Source: Sorghum bicolor (lineage: Eukaryota > Streptophyta > Magnoliopsida > Poales > Poaceae). From it: DNA of 64,000 nucleotides. A model generated the notes under the pieces. It was not told the DNA's origin. It saw only the letters and a program-made list of their open reading frames with translations, and made no database searches. Shown here piece by piece: positions 34,013 through 46,333 of this stretch; within the stretch, counting starts at the first letter, position 1, and every line of letters begins with the position of its first letter. The stretch spans positions 38,626,751 through 38,690,750 of the forward strand of contig NC_012878.2 of NCBI RefSeq assembly GCF_000003195.3. Direction: 5' to 3'. Position numbers and translations under genes: made by a program.

Positions 34013-34575
34013 TGTAACACCCAAAAATTGGATTTTCAAATAATAGGAATTAATTGATTTATTTAAGCATTTTTGTGAGCATTTAAACCTAGCAAATAAA
34101 ATTATTTTGTGGGGAATAAAATTCATCATAAGGCTAGCAACATGCTTTTGCATTCATGCTGAGACATATTTTATTTTGTGTTGATTTCTGTTGGTTAGAA
34201 ATAATTTGTGCTTTCAAAATTCTTTTTGGAAATTGTCTTGGAAAAAAAGAAAATAGAAAAAAAAGGGAGAAACTCGAGCCGAACTTTCCCCCTCTCACCC
34301 CTCGGCCCAGCCTCTCTCTGGCCTGTTTACTCCTCCACCCCCGGCCTGCTAGCGCGGCCCATCAGCGCCAGGCCGACCCGCGCGCCTTTCCTTTCTCTCT
34401 GTGTGGATGACGAGCGGGCCCCTTTCCTTCTTTCACCGCCATCCGGGCCCCGCGCAGCAGCCTCTCCACTCCCCTTTCCGTCTTCTTCCCCGCCGAGACG
34501 CGAGCTGGGAAGCTTCCTCCCCGAAATCAACCCGAACCCCCGTGATTTCCTTGCCTTATTCGTGGATTCGAACCT

Positions 34576-34583
34576 CTATAAAG
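34576..34583 (+). promoter_or_regulatory. Element E 5' LTR TATA box
   Basis: CTATAAAG in the GC-rich block, 160 bases before the splice donor. It is repeated in the 3' LTR at 43463-43470. Confidence 0.7.
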
Positions 34584-34736
34584 GCCTCAAGCCTCGCCGC
34601 ACTCCGTTTCTTGCCCACCGCGATGCAAATACGATCCCTTGGCCGCCCGACGGCGCTCCGTTGGACCTCGCCGCGAACCAAGCAAGTCCCGCACGTCGCG
34701 AGCCCTCCCCGCTAGCTCTCGGACAGAGGAAAGTCG

Positions 34737-34746
34737 CCAGGTGAGA
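34737..34746 (+). promoter_or_regulatory. Candidate 5' splice donor in element E LTR
   Basis: CCAG|GTGAGA fits the plant donor consensus. It lies downstream of the TATA box and could pair with acceptors next to the ATGs at 36945 and 38428. Confidence 0.5.
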
Positions 34747-36754
34747 TCGCGGTGTTTCCCTCTTTCTTCCCATGCCCTTGGCTCGGTTTCTGGTGTACGG
34801 GATCGAGAAAACAAACAACGCTGGCGAGCTCGGCCTCCGCGGCAATGGCGCCGCCGCACCGGAGAGGAGGAAGCAGGCCGACCCGCCGCCTGCGCCCCCT
34901 GCGCGATCTCAACCGTTCGATCGAGATCCGACGCACCAGAACAGAAGATACCCCTTCAGGGGTATTTTGCTAAAGAGACCCCTAGGATCTGAGGAATCAA
35001 CCCGCCGTCCATTACGCATTCACTGGTTTACGTTTTCATTTTTTAAAAACGTATTTTCTTCGGTTTGGAATCAGTTTACGCTTTCTAGTATTTACAGAAA
35101 TGCCACTGGAATTGTTTTGCTTATAAAATGCTCATATTAACTCCGTTTTTGTCCATTCAAATTTTGTTGGATTCGTATTTACGAGCACTACATGTTAGAA
35201 GTAGTAGTTTACTGTTTTGAAACTTTTTATTTTTGCAGAAGCATTTAATTAATTATTTCTCTATAGGAAATCTTAGAAAATTCATATCTTTCACGTTTTA
35301 ATTCTGATTTTCGTGGACTTTACGTTTGTGTGATCGTAGCGCTGCGTAGATTATTTTCATAAACTTTTATATTTATTTTACCACTATTTGGTGTATTGTT
35401 CTAATTATATCTTGTTCGCTTTGTGTATGATTGTCTCCATTGGATTGCGTGTTGTTGATTAATGATTGGGATTAGACGGTGAGCCGTACGTTGGTGACCA
35501 AGACCAAGCTTTTGAGGATCAGCAGGCTCAGGAGAGCTTTGAGCAAGCCAAGTATAACTTGGGATCATCCTTGTTACCTATTCACCTAAGTACACATATA
35601 TATCATATGCATGCTATCACCTTGTCGACCTTAGCAAAATCATAGATGATTGTTACCTGTATTCCTTGCTACCTACTAGATATGCATTTGGTGTAGATGT
35701 GCTAGTGCTTGATATAATCCATGATCTTGTAAGATGATTAATAGCTATGCAATGAACATAAAAGAATGACAAATAACTGTATGAGATCTTGTCTGTACGT
35801 GATCACCCGGGATAACAGTGCAACCATGAGGGCTATAATGGCTCTGGCTTTAGCTCAGTATGAAGCCCTTTTCTAGCTTGTTAGAGGTTACCCGAAAGGG
35901 CGGAGGGGCTGAACCGTTTTGGGTATAGTGTGGGCTCTGTCTGTATGAGTATAGGCTGCGAGTCATTGTGCCATCGGAAGGGGGGCTCTATATCTGCGCG
36001 CAAAGGAAACCTTGCGGCCCTAACATGTTAGACAAACTTTTGAAAGGCTTCATAGTGATCCCTGCTGACCTCCCTAGGAAGGGGGTTAAGAGATTAGCTA
36101 CCTCGGGCGAAAGGGTAAATCATGACTCATGGGTAAAGATGTACAACCTCTGCAGAGTGTAAAACTGGTATACTAGCCGAGCTCACGGTCAGGAGCGGCC
36201 TTGGGGACATCTACATTAAGATGATGAGCTTATTATGTTATTATGTTCATTTGATTATCGTTTATGCTATGAATTAATTATGCTTACACTTGATCATGGG
36301 ATTAATGGATTATTTATGCTACCTTGACAATTGCTAATTAATTATGAATATGCTATCCACTATTAAAAGCTAAATGCAGTCAAACCCGTGTCAACTAATT
36401 GAGCCTCATGAACCCCTGGTTATACTTGTTGAGTACGATATGTGCTCACTCTTGCAATTTCCCAACACCTCAGGTTATGATAATGAAGATGACTGGAATG
36501 AGGATTACCGTTATGAGTACTAGGTTTGGAGTCAACCAGTCAACAGTGTCCCTGTGTGGAGCTTCCGTCGAGAGCGTTGTTTACTTCTTGTTATCATTTT
36601 TTTATAAGACTATGTGATTTACGATGTTTCGCTATGTAATAAACACTGCAATGGTACATTTGAGATTTGTCTACTTATGTGTGCGACTATTCCTGGGGCA
36701 CATATAAGTCTTTTATGCATCCTATTTTGTTCTTAAAATATGGGTGTAACAAAT

Positions 36755-36766
36755 TGGTATCAGAGC
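36755..36766 (+). other. Element E primer-binding site
   Basis: TGGTATCAGAGC three bases after the LTR, exactly the initiator-tRNA-Met type used by most chromoviruses. Confidence 0.9.
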
Positions 36767-36944
36767 TTTGTTGACTGTAGGACGCAAACCTAGTTAGCAA
36801 ATGGTTGAAAATTTAGGTCCTTATTTTACTTACTTCATGCTTCCCACTATGGTCTTGTTATTTGCTAAAAGTTTATGCTTCTATATCTTGCTCTATTGTG
36901 AAATTATTGCATCCATCTGATCTATGTCTAAAAACTTTTTGTAG

Positions 36945-37742
36945 ATGCCGCCCCGTACCCGTAATGCTGCACGCATAGCTGCTGAGGAGTACCGTGCCAT
37001 GTTCAACCTAGGAGGACAGCATGTGGATGGAGTTCCTGAGCTGGAAGATGAGGAATCAAGGGTGGAAGCTCAGGAGGAAGTGCCTGAAGATGAGGAGATG
37101 CAAGATCCACGTCCACCACAGTCTGCTAATGCAAGGATGGGATGGACTACAGAGCTGTGGATTCCAGAAGCAGATCCCAAGGCCTTCTTCCACGAGAAAT
37201 TGGTGTTGACATTGAAACACCATTACCCGGATTTGCAAGCCACACTGGAATATAACTGCACTGAGCACAAGCACCCACTGAGGAGATCACTTTGGATTGC
37301 AGAGCTGATAGTCAAGACACTGGATGCCACTAAGGGGATTCGAAAGGTGGAATCAAAACACATCGCTCGAATCAGCCGGGACACGATGAAGGAGAGCATG
37401 GCAGATGCAGCTTACCAGGCCTTGATCTTTTACCGGGGTAGACGCTTTGAGGAGGTTCAGTACAATGCAACATATCACTATCCTCGCTTTGTACCAGAGA
37501 AGATGACTTGGGCCATAGAATTTGCAGATGCTTCACAACCAAAGCTTCAAGCACAAGTGGAGTTGACCTATGAGCTGACCGTCAAGGTGATAGAGTTGGA
37601 GAATGAACTGCACCGTGAGAGGAAACTGATGGAGAAAGAGCGATGGGAAGCAGATGACCTTCAGGCGGAGTTAGGCCATCCCAAACTTCATAAGAGGCTG
37701 CATGTGGAACCCATCTTGAAGGATGCGGCACCTGAGGAATAG
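36945..37742 (+). CDS. Element E extra ORF upstream of gag
   Basis: An intact ORF of 265 codons in the sense direction. The N-terminus is basic (MPPRTRNAARIAAEEYRAM) and residues 29-55 are acidic. A central region of about 80-170 has predicted helix-strand-strand-helix order ending in SMADAAYQALIFYRGRRF, reminiscent of a dsRNA-binding fold. The C-terminal third is a coiled coil (VKVIELENELHRERKLMEKE). Element A has a counterpart at the same position with the same layout but little sequence identity by eye. The ATG directly follows CTTTTTGTAG, a splice acceptor. No known domain is recognised with certainty. It could be an accessory protein, for example for RNA handling. Confidence 0.7.
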   Translation: MPPRTRNAARIAAEEYRAMFNLGGQHVDGVPELEDEESRVEAQEEVPEDEEMQDPRPPQSANARMGWTTELWIPEADPKAFFHEKLVLTLKHHYPDLQATLEYNCTEHKHPLRRSLWIAELIVKTLDATKGIRKVESKHIARISRDTMKESMADAAYQALIFYRGRRFEEVQYNATYHYPRFVPEKMTWAIEFADASQPKLQAQVELTYELTVKVIELENELHRERKLMEKERWEADDLQAELGHPKLHKRLHVEPILKDAAPEE

Positions 37743-38427
37743 AAAAGAACCCATATGTAATAGGAACGTTAGTAGTTTGCGAGTTATTTCGAGTCTTTTT
37801 GCTAGTGTGGTGTGAACTTGGTGTGCTTGCTGATTTGTTATTATGAATATGTGTGATTTGGATTTTTGTAATGAGTGCTGGGACTTTGTGGGCATGTCCA
37901 CAAGTTCCCTAGTTAAGAACCTTAAGTAAGAGCATGAATAAATAGTGGTTTGGGGTCATATCCTCTTTCTGTCTTTTGCTGTTTTCTTGAGCAGTCTACA
38001 ATGATTCCATTATAAATCAAATTCTGTTCGTGCAATGTTCATCAACTTTTTCTGGGAATAAGTAGACTTTCATATCTTTCCAATGCCACCAGAATGAGCA
38101 TATTATCTATTATGAGCTGTGAGTTATGACTGTTTAAAGTTGAGATTTCTGCACAGTCTGGACTTCTGGAACCGTTTCGGTTGTACACAGTTTTTGATTA
38201 ACCTAACTTTGGAATCTGGTAATATGATCTAAATGAAAGTTGTAGACAATTTCTTTATCTTTCCAACGGTGTACAGCATGTATCCATTTGAGTTCTGGAA
38301 CTCGAGATATGACTGATTTTCCTAACTGCTGATGTTGGATGTGACCTAGAAAATTTCAGATTTCGTTAACTCTTGTAATTGTCATGTTGGACATTACTAA
38401 GATGTGTTTATATACCTTGGAATGCAG
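37743..38427 (+). other. Element E spacer between extra ORF and gag
   Basis: Non-coding and AT-rich. A branch-site-like TTACTAAG at about 38395-38402 and the acceptor GGAATGCAG stand at its end, directly before the gag ATG. Confidence 0.55.
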
Positions 38428-41400
38428 ATGGCAGCAAGGGGAAGAGGCAGAGGTAGAGGCCGTGGCAATGGCAATGGCAATGGTGGCAATGCCCCAATCA
38501 CCGTGGAGGAACTCATGCAAACCCAAAATCAGATGATGCACGTTTTCATGCAGCACCTGCAGCAACAACCTCCACCAACACCACCACCTGTTCATGTGAG
38601 AGACAAGCGTGGAGAGTTTATGAAGGGAAGACCCCCAGTCTTTACACACTCAGCTGATCCCATGGAGGCAGATGATTGGTTACGTGCTGTGGAGAGGCAA
38701 CTGAACATAGCACAGTGCAATGATTTGGAGAAGGTGTTGTATGCACCTGGACAGCTTCAGGGAGCAGCTCAGACATGGTGGGAGTCATATCAAGCTGCTC
38801 GTCCCAACAATGCTCCTCCTGTCACTTGGCTGGAATTCTGCAGGGACTTCAGAGCTCGACACATAAATGAGGGAATGATGGAGCTCAAACAAGAAGAATT
38901 CAGATCACTCCGGATGGGCTCCATGACTGTGGCAGAATATCATGACACATTTGAACAGTTGGCTCGCTATGCTCCGAATGATGTCAGGGAAGATGCTAAT
39001 AAGCAGCGTCTATTCATGAAGGGCTTGTACTATGAACTCAGGTTGCAGTTGGCAGGAAACACTTATCCTACCTTTCAAGCTCTTGTGAACCGTGCTATCG
39101 TGCTTGATAATATGCGGAAGAGTCAGGATAAGAAGAGAAGGATGCTGGCACAAGGATCTGGGAGCAACAACCCTCAGCATTTCAGTTCTCATCAAGGCCA
39201 TCAGCAGAGGTTCCAGGGACCAGTTAGTCAGTGGAACCGTAACCAGCAACCTCAGCGTTTCCAGAATCAGTCGCAGAGTGGGAACCAACGTCCTCCATTC
39301 CAGCAACGTAACCCCCGACAACAGCAGTTCAGTCTGCAAACACCTCGCACCGGGAATTCAGGTGCTACCCCCATGAAAAGAAGTGCTTCCAACACTCCTA
39401 CGAGGTGTTTCCAGTGCGGGAAGGAAGGGCATATGTCATACGATTGTCCTGAGAAGTTTAACAAGCAGAACAACAACCAGAAGTCTACTGCTTATGCGGC
39501 AACAGTGAACAACGTGGCTACGAAGACAGTTCAGGAGGGACCAGAGATCATGATGGGTACGTTCAGTATCAACTCTATCCCTGCTACAATTTTATTTGAT
39601 TCTGGAGCTTCGCATACATTCATATCACAAGCATTTGTTAAAGTTCATAGCCTTCCACTAGTTGCAATGAAAACACCTATGCTAGTTAATTCACCGGGTG
39701 GGACTATACCAGTTTCTCTATGTTGCCCCTCAGCAAGTCTTTCTTTAAGGGGGGTAGATTTTCCTATCAGTCCCATGGTTATGAGAACTTCAGGCATAGA
39801 TGTGATCTTGGGTTTGGATTGGATGAAGCAACATGACACAGATATTAAGTGCAAAGAGAGAGTAGTGGCTCTGACAACACCAAAGGGAGAAAGAATCAGT
39901 GTTGATGTAACAATGCAAGCACCACACACCGCTAAAGTGAACCAACTGAATGATGTTGTTGATCCTCAGAACCTGGTAGTGGATGAGTTTACGGATGTCT
40001 TTCCAGATGAATTGCCAGGTATGCCACCTGACCGAGACATTGAATTTATTATTGAATTACTACCTGGTACTGCACCCATAGCTAAAAGACCATATAGAAT
40101 GGGGGTTAAAGAACTAGAAGAACTTAAGAAACAAATTAAGGAATTGCAAGATAAAGGGTTCATTCGTCCTAGTTCATCACCATGGGGTGCACCAGTTATC
40201 TTTGTTGATAAGAAGGATGGTAGTCAGAGGATGTGTGTTGATTATCGGTCACTTAATGAGGTCACTGTCAAGAATAAATATCCCTTGCCTAGGATCGATG
40301 ACTTGTTTGATCAGTTAAGAGGTGCTTGTGTGTTCTCTAAGATTGATTTGCGTTCTGGTTATCATCAATTGAAGATTCGGAATTTAGATATACCAAAGAC
40401 AGCTTTCACAACAAGGTATGGGTTGTATGAGTATACAGTTATGTCTTTTGGTTTGACCAATGCACCAGCTTACTTTATGTACATGATGAATAAAGTATTT
40501 ATGGAGTATCTTGATAAGTTTGTGGTGGTCTTTATTGATGATATATTGGTATTCTCTAAAACCAAGGAAGAACATGCGGAACATCTGAGGTTGGTCTTAC
40601 AGAAACTTAGAGAACATAAGTTGTATGCTAAGCGTAGTAAATGTGAGTTTTGGTTGGAGGAAGTTTCTTTTCTTGGTCATGTTGTCTCTAATGGTGGTAT
40701 TGCAGTGGATCCCAGCAAGGTGAGAGATGTGCTGAATTGGAAACCACCTACGGATGTAAGTGAAATTCGCAGTTTTCTTGGTTTAGCTAGTTACTACCGT
40801 AGATTCATTGAAGGGTTCTCAAAACTTGCAAAGCCTATGACTGCTCTGTTGGAGAAGGATGCTAAGTTTGTGTGGTCTGATAAGTGTCAAGCTAGTTTTG
40901 AGGAGTTCAAGAAGAGATTGACTACTGCACCTGTGTTGGTTTTGCCAGATCTGAGTAAGAGTTTCTCTATCTATTGTGATGCTTCTCGTCTGGGTTTGGG
41001 TTGTGTTCTTATGCAAGAAGGTAGAGTTGTGGCTTATGCATCTACACAGTTAAGGAAACATGAACTGAATTATCCTACTCATGATCTAGAGTTAGCAGCT
41101 GTGGTTCATGCATTGATGATTTGGAGACACTACTTGATTGGGCATAAGAGTGACATATACACTGATCATAAGAGTCTGAAGTACATCTTCACCCAGACAG
41201 ATCTGAATTTGAGGCAACGAAGATGGTTGGAACTGATAAAGGATTATGACTTGGAAGTGCATTACCATCCTAGAAAGGCGAACGTCATAGCTGATGCACT
41301 TAGCAGAAAGAAATATGCTAATGAGCTTCGGGCGACACATGAATCTGAGGAGTTGTGTGCTGAATTTGCATATTTGAATTTGGGAATTGTAGTGAATGCT

Positions 41401-42852
41401 ATGGAAATTGAGGTCACTCCTACTCTAGAGGAAGAGATATTGAAAGGACAGTTGGAAGATGAGAAACTAAAGGAGATAGCACAGAATGTGGTACTAGGCA
41501 AAGCACCAGGATTCAGAATAGATGACAATGGTGTACTGTGGTTTGGAAAAAGGATATGTGTTCCTGAAGTGAAGGCTATTCGTGATATGATCCTGAGAGA
41601 GGCTCATGAGTCAGCATATTCCATTCATCCTGGTAGCACTAAGATGTATCTAGATCTGAGACAGAAGTACTGGTGGTATGGTTTAAAGAGAGATGTAGCT
41701 GAGTATGTTGCCTTGTGTGATACTTGTCAGCGAGTGAAAGCTGAGCACCAGAGGCCAGCTAGACTGTTGCAACCAATGATGATTCCTGAATGGAAGTGGG
41801 AAGAAGTGGGTATGGATTTCATAGTGGGTTTACCACAAACACAGAGAGGGTATGACTCAATATGGGTGATAGTAGATCGTTTGACTAAAGTGGCTCATTT
41901 CATACCTGTTAAAACTAAGTACACTGGAGAACGCCTAGCTGAGCTGTATATGGAGAGAATTGTTTGTTTGCATGGGGTACCTAAGAAGATTGTGTCAGAT
42001 AGGGGTACTCAGTTCACATCTCACTTTTGGAAAGCAGTGCATGATTCATTGGGAACCAACTTGAATTTCAGTACAGCATATCATCCACAGACAGATGGAC
42101 AGACTGAGAGGATCAATCAGATATTGGAGGATATGTTGAGAGCTTGTGCTTTGCAGTATGGGGCTAGTTGGGACAAGAGTTTGCCATATGCAGAATTCTC
42201 CTACAACAATAGCTATCAACAAAGTCTTAAGATGGCACCGTTCGAGGCACTATATGGTCGGAAGTGCAGGACACCTTTGTTTTGGAATCAGACAGGAGAA
42301 ACTCAGGTGTTTGGGACAGATGTGCTTAGACATGCAGAACAACAAGTGCGGACAATTCGGGATAACTTGAGAGTTGCTCAATCTCGTCAGAAAAGCTATG
42401 CAGATACGCGTAGGAGAGAGTTGGCTTTCGAAGTGGGTGATTATGTCTATCTGAAAGTGTCACCTATGCGGAGTGTGTAGAGGTTTAATATGAAGGGAAA
42501 GCTAGCTCCAAGGTATGTTGGTCCGTTTAAAGTTTTAGAAAGGCGTGGAGAAGTAGCATATCGGTTAGATTTGCCTGAAAGTTTGTCTGGTGTGCACGAT
42601 GTGTTCCATGTGTCACAACTGAAGAAGTGTTTGCGTGTACCTGAGGAGCAACTACCATTGGAAGAACTTTCTGTAAAAGGTGACCTCACTTATGAAGAGT
42701 ATCCGGTCAAAATATTGAAGACAGCTGAGAGAGTCACTAGAAGTCGGGTCATCAGAATGTGCAAGGTACAGTGGAACCGGCATTCGGAAGCAGAGGCAAC
42801 TTGGGAAAGAGAGGATGATCTGAGGAAATCCTACTCATACCTGTTCGAGTAA
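38428..42852 (+). CDS. gag-pol: Element E gag-pol polyprotein, one internal TAG
   Basis: I start at ATG 38428 (MAARGRGRG), which abuts an acceptor; an in-frame ATG lies 6 bases upstream. Domains in order are: gag core ([11 protein letters not shown], about residues 110-190), CCHC knuckle [14 protein letters not shown] (about 327), protease FDSGASH (about 391), RT with VFIDDILVF (about 704), RNase [10 protein letters not shown], and integrase zinc region [13 protein letters not shown]. The catalytic triad DFIVGL / SDRGTQF / GQTERINQ follows, with 35 residues between the last Asp and Glu. A TAG at 42478-42480 replaces a glutamine conserved in A. After it the frame continues through KLAPRYVGP to a chromodomain-like tail ending at 42852. 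Confidence 0.92.
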
Positions 42853-42880
42853 GCACCGTTCAATCTCGAGGACGAGATTC

Positions 42881-42899
42881 TTTTAAGGGGGGTAGAGTT
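42881..42899 (+). other. Element E polypurine tract
   Basis: TTTTAAGGGGGGTAGAGTT directly before the TGTAACACC of the 3' LTR. Confidence 0.85.
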
Positions 42900-45639
42900 T
42901 GTAACACCCAAAAATTGGATTTTCAAATAAAAGGAATTAATTGATTTATTTAAGCATTTTTGTGAGCATTTAAACCTAGCAAATAAAATTATTTTGTGGG
43001 GAATAAAATTCATCATAAGGCTAGCAACATGCTTTTGCATTCATGCTGAGACATATTTTATTTTGTGTTGATTTCTGTTGGTTAGAAATAATTTGTGCTT
43101 TCAAAATTCTTTTTGGAAATTGTCTTGGAAAAAAAGAAAATAGAAAAAAAAGGAAGAAACTCCAGCCGAACTTTCCCCCTCTCACCCCTCGGCCCAGCCT
43201 CTCTCTGGCCTGTTTACTCCTCCACCCCCGGCCTGCTAGCGCGGCCCATCAGCGCCAGGCCGACCCGCGCGCCTTTCCTTTCTCTCTGTGTGGATGACGA
43301 GCGGGCCCCTTTCCTTCTTTCACCGCCATCCAGGCCCCGCGCACCAGCCTCTCCACTCCCCTTTCCGTCTTCTTCCCCGCCGAGACGCGAGCTGGGAAGC
43401 TTCCTCCCCGAAATCAACCCGAACCCCCGTGATTTCCTTGCCTTATTCGTGGATTCGAACCTCTATAAAGGCCTCAAGCCTCGCCGCACTCCATTTCTTT
43501 CCCACCGCGACGCAAATACGATCCATTGGCCACCCGACGGCGCTCCGTTGGACCTCGCCGCGAACCAAGCAAGTCCCGCACGTCGCGAGCCCTCCCCGCT
43601 AGCTCTCGGACAGAGGAAAGTCGCCAGGTGAGATCGCGGTGTTTCCCTCTTTCTTCCCATGCCCTTGGCTCGGTTTCTGGTGCACGGGATCGAGAAAACA
43701 AACAACGCCGGCGAGCTCGGCCTCCACGGCAATGGCGCCGCCGCACCGGAGAGGAGGAAGCCGGCCGGCCCGCCGCCTGCGCCCCCCTGCGCGATCTCAA
43801 CCGTTCGATCGAGATCCGACGCACCAGAACAGAAGATACCCCTTCAGGGGTATTTTGCTAAAGAGACCCCTAGGATCTGAGGAATCAACCCACCGTCCAT
43901 TACGCATTCACTGGTTTACGTTTTCATTTTCTAAAAACGTATTTTCTTCGGTTTGGAATCAGTTTACGCTTTCTAGTATTTACAGAAATGCCACTGGAAT
44001 TGTTTTGCTTATAAAATGCTCATATTAACTCCGTTTTTGTCCATTCAAATTTCGTTGGATTCGTATTTACGAGCACTACATGTTAGAAGTAGTAGTTTAC
44101 TCTTTTGAAACTTTTTATTTTCGCAGAAGCATTTAATTAATTATTTCTCTATAGGAAATCTTAGAAAATTCATATCTTTCACGTTTTAATTCCGATTTTC
44201 GTGGACTTTACGTTTGTGTGATCGTAGCGCTGCGTAGATTATTTTCATAAACTTTTATATTTGTTTTACCACTGTTTGGTGTATTGTTCTAATTATATCT
44301 TGTTTGCTTTGTGTATGATTGTCTCCATTGGATTGCGTGTTGTTGATTGATGATTGGGATTAGACGGTGAGCCGTACGTTGGTGACCAAGACCAAGCTTT
44401 TGAGGATCAGCAGGCTCAGGAGAGCTTTGAGCAAGGCAAGTATAACTTGGGATCATCCTTGTTACCTATTCACCTAAGTACACATATATATCATATGCAT
44501 GCTATCACCTTGTCGACCTTAGCAAAATCATAGATGATTGTTACTTGTATTCCTTGCTACCTACTTGATATGCATTTGGTGTAGATGTGCTAGTGCTTGA
44601 TATAATCCATGATCTTGTAAGTTGATTAATAGCTATGCAATGAACATAAAAGAATGACAAATAACTGTATGAGATCTTGTGTGTACGTGATCACCCAGGA
44701 TAACAGTGCAACCATGAGGGCTATAATGGCTCTGGCTTTAGCTCAGTATGAAGCCCTTTTCTAGCTTGTTAGAGGTTACCCGAAAGGGCGGAGGGGCTGA
44801 ACCGTTTTGGGTATAGTGTGGCCTCTGTCTGTATGAGTATAGGCTGCGAGTCATTGTGCCATCGGAAGGGGGGCTCTATATCTGCGCGCAAAGGAAACCT
44901 TGCGGCCCTAACATGGTAGACAAACTTTTGAAAGGCTTCATAGTGATCCCTGCCGACCTCCCTAGGAAGGGGGTTAAGAGATTAGCTACCTCGGGCGAAA
45001 GGGTAAATCATGACTCATGGGTAAAGATGTACAACCTCTGCAGAGTGTAAAACTGGTATACTAGCCGAGCTCACGGTCAGGAGCGGCCTTGGGGACATCT
45101 ACATTAAGATGATGAGCTTATTATGTTATTATGTTCATTTGATTATCGTTTATGCTATGAATTAATTATGCTTACACTTGATCATGCGATTAATGGATTA
45201 TTTATGCTACTTTGACAATTGCTAATTAATTATGAATATGCTATCCACTATTAAAAGCTAAATGCAGTCAAACCCGTGTCAACTAATTGAGTCTCATGAA
45301 CCCCTGGTTATACTTGTTGAGTACGATATGTGCTCACTCTTGCAATTTCCCAACACCTCAGGTTATGATAATGAAGATGACTGGAATGAGGATTACCGTT
45401 ATGAGTACTAGGTTTGGAGTCAACCAGTCAACAGTGTCCCTATGTGGAGCTTCCGTCGAGAGCGTTGTTTACTTCTTGTTATCATTTTTTTATAAGACTA
45501 TGTGATTTACGATGTTTCGCTATGTAATAAACACTGCAATGGTACATTTGAGATTTGTCTACTTATGTGTGCGACTATTCCTGGGGCACATATAAGTCTT
45601 TTATGCATCCTATTTTGTTCTTAAAATATGGGTGTGACA
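42900..45639 (+). repeat. Element E 3' LTR
   Basis: It is about 98.6 % identical to 34013-36751, with the same TATA box and donor. It ends GTGTGACA and is followed by the TGGCA target duplication. Confidence 0.95.
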
Positions 45640-45644
45640 TGGCA

Positions 45645-46333
45645 ACATGGTAGATCAAAAGCTATATCGGTCCATGATTGGAAGTTTGCTCTATGTCACC
45701 GCATCAAGGCCGGATATGATGTTTAGTGTGTGCAAGTGTGCAAGATATCAAGCTTCACCAAGGGAAAGTCACTTGAAGGCAACCAAGAGGATATTGAGGT
45801 ATCTTAAGGGCACTCATGATGTTGGATTATGGTATCCCAAGGGGTCTAACTTTAAATTGATTGGATATTCGGACTCCGACTATGGTGGATGCAAGATTGA
45901 TAGAATGAGCACAAGTGGCACTTGTCAATTGCTAGGAAGGTCTCTAGTTTTATGGTCATCAAAGAAACAAAATAGTGTTGCACTATCAACTGCCGAGGCC
46001 GAATACATTAGTGCCGGTAGTTGTTGTGCACAATTGCTTTGGATGAAAGCGACCTTGAATGACTTTGGAATCAAATTCAAGAATGTGCCTTTGCTATGTG
46101 ATAATGAGAGTGCAATTAAGATGACACAAAATCCGGTTCAACATTCAAGAACCAAGCACATTGACTTAAGGCACCATTTCATAAGAGACCATCAACAAAA
46201 GGGTGATATTAGCATTGAAAGCATTGGCACCGAAGATCAACTAGCTGACATCTTCACAAAGCCACTTGATGAGAAGATATTTTGCAAATTAAGAAATGAG
46301 TTGAACATACTAGACTTCTCCAACTTGAGATGA
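45645..46333 (+). CDS. Element D RNase H (pol C-terminus after the E insertion)
   Basis: This continues the copia RT/RNase H reading frame interrupted at 34013. The recognisable blocks are RSMIGSLLYVTASRPDMMF, GYSDSDYGGCKIDRMSTSG, LSTAEAEYISAG, CDNESAIKM and TKHIDLRHHFIRD, ending at a stop after DFSNLR. The Asp/Glu residues of the RNase H site are present. It is only a fragment here because E separates it from RT. Confidence 0.9.

Larger units (their letters stand above)
34013..36751 (+). repeat. Element E 5' LTR
   Basis: It runs from TGTAACACCC to GTGTAACA. A GC-rich block at about 34270-34980 holds the TATA box (34576-34583) and a strong splice donor CCAG|GTGAGA at 34740/34741. Open frames within this block recur in the 3' LTR only because the LTR is duplicated, and they show no recognisable domain. 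Confidence 0.95.
34013..45639 (+). mobile_element. Element E: young Ty3/gypsy chromovirus, complete with both LTRs
   Basis: Two LTRs of 2739 and 2740 bases, a perfect 5-base target duplication TGGCA (34008-34012 and 45640-45644), primer-binding site, extra ORF, gag-pol and polypurine tract are all present. LTRs differ at about 40 places by eye (about 1.4 %), which makes E the youngest element here. gag-pol is open apart from one TAG, so it is close to autonomous. Confidence 0.95.

Noticed and set aside
34208..34992. Overlapping ORFs on both strands in the E LTR, repeated at 43095-43880
   Set aside because: The repeat is only the LTR duplication. Frames are GC-driven, lack recognisable domains, and the region is better read as promoter and 5' leader.
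35968..36162. 64-codon ORF identical in both E LTRs (also 44856-45050)
   Set aside because: Near-identity reflects the youth of the LTRs, not selection. No Kozak context or domain supports it.
36755..36766. tRNA gene suggested by the match to initiator tRNA-Met
   Set aside because: Only the 12-base primer-binding complement is present, directly after an LTR. No cloverleaf is visible.
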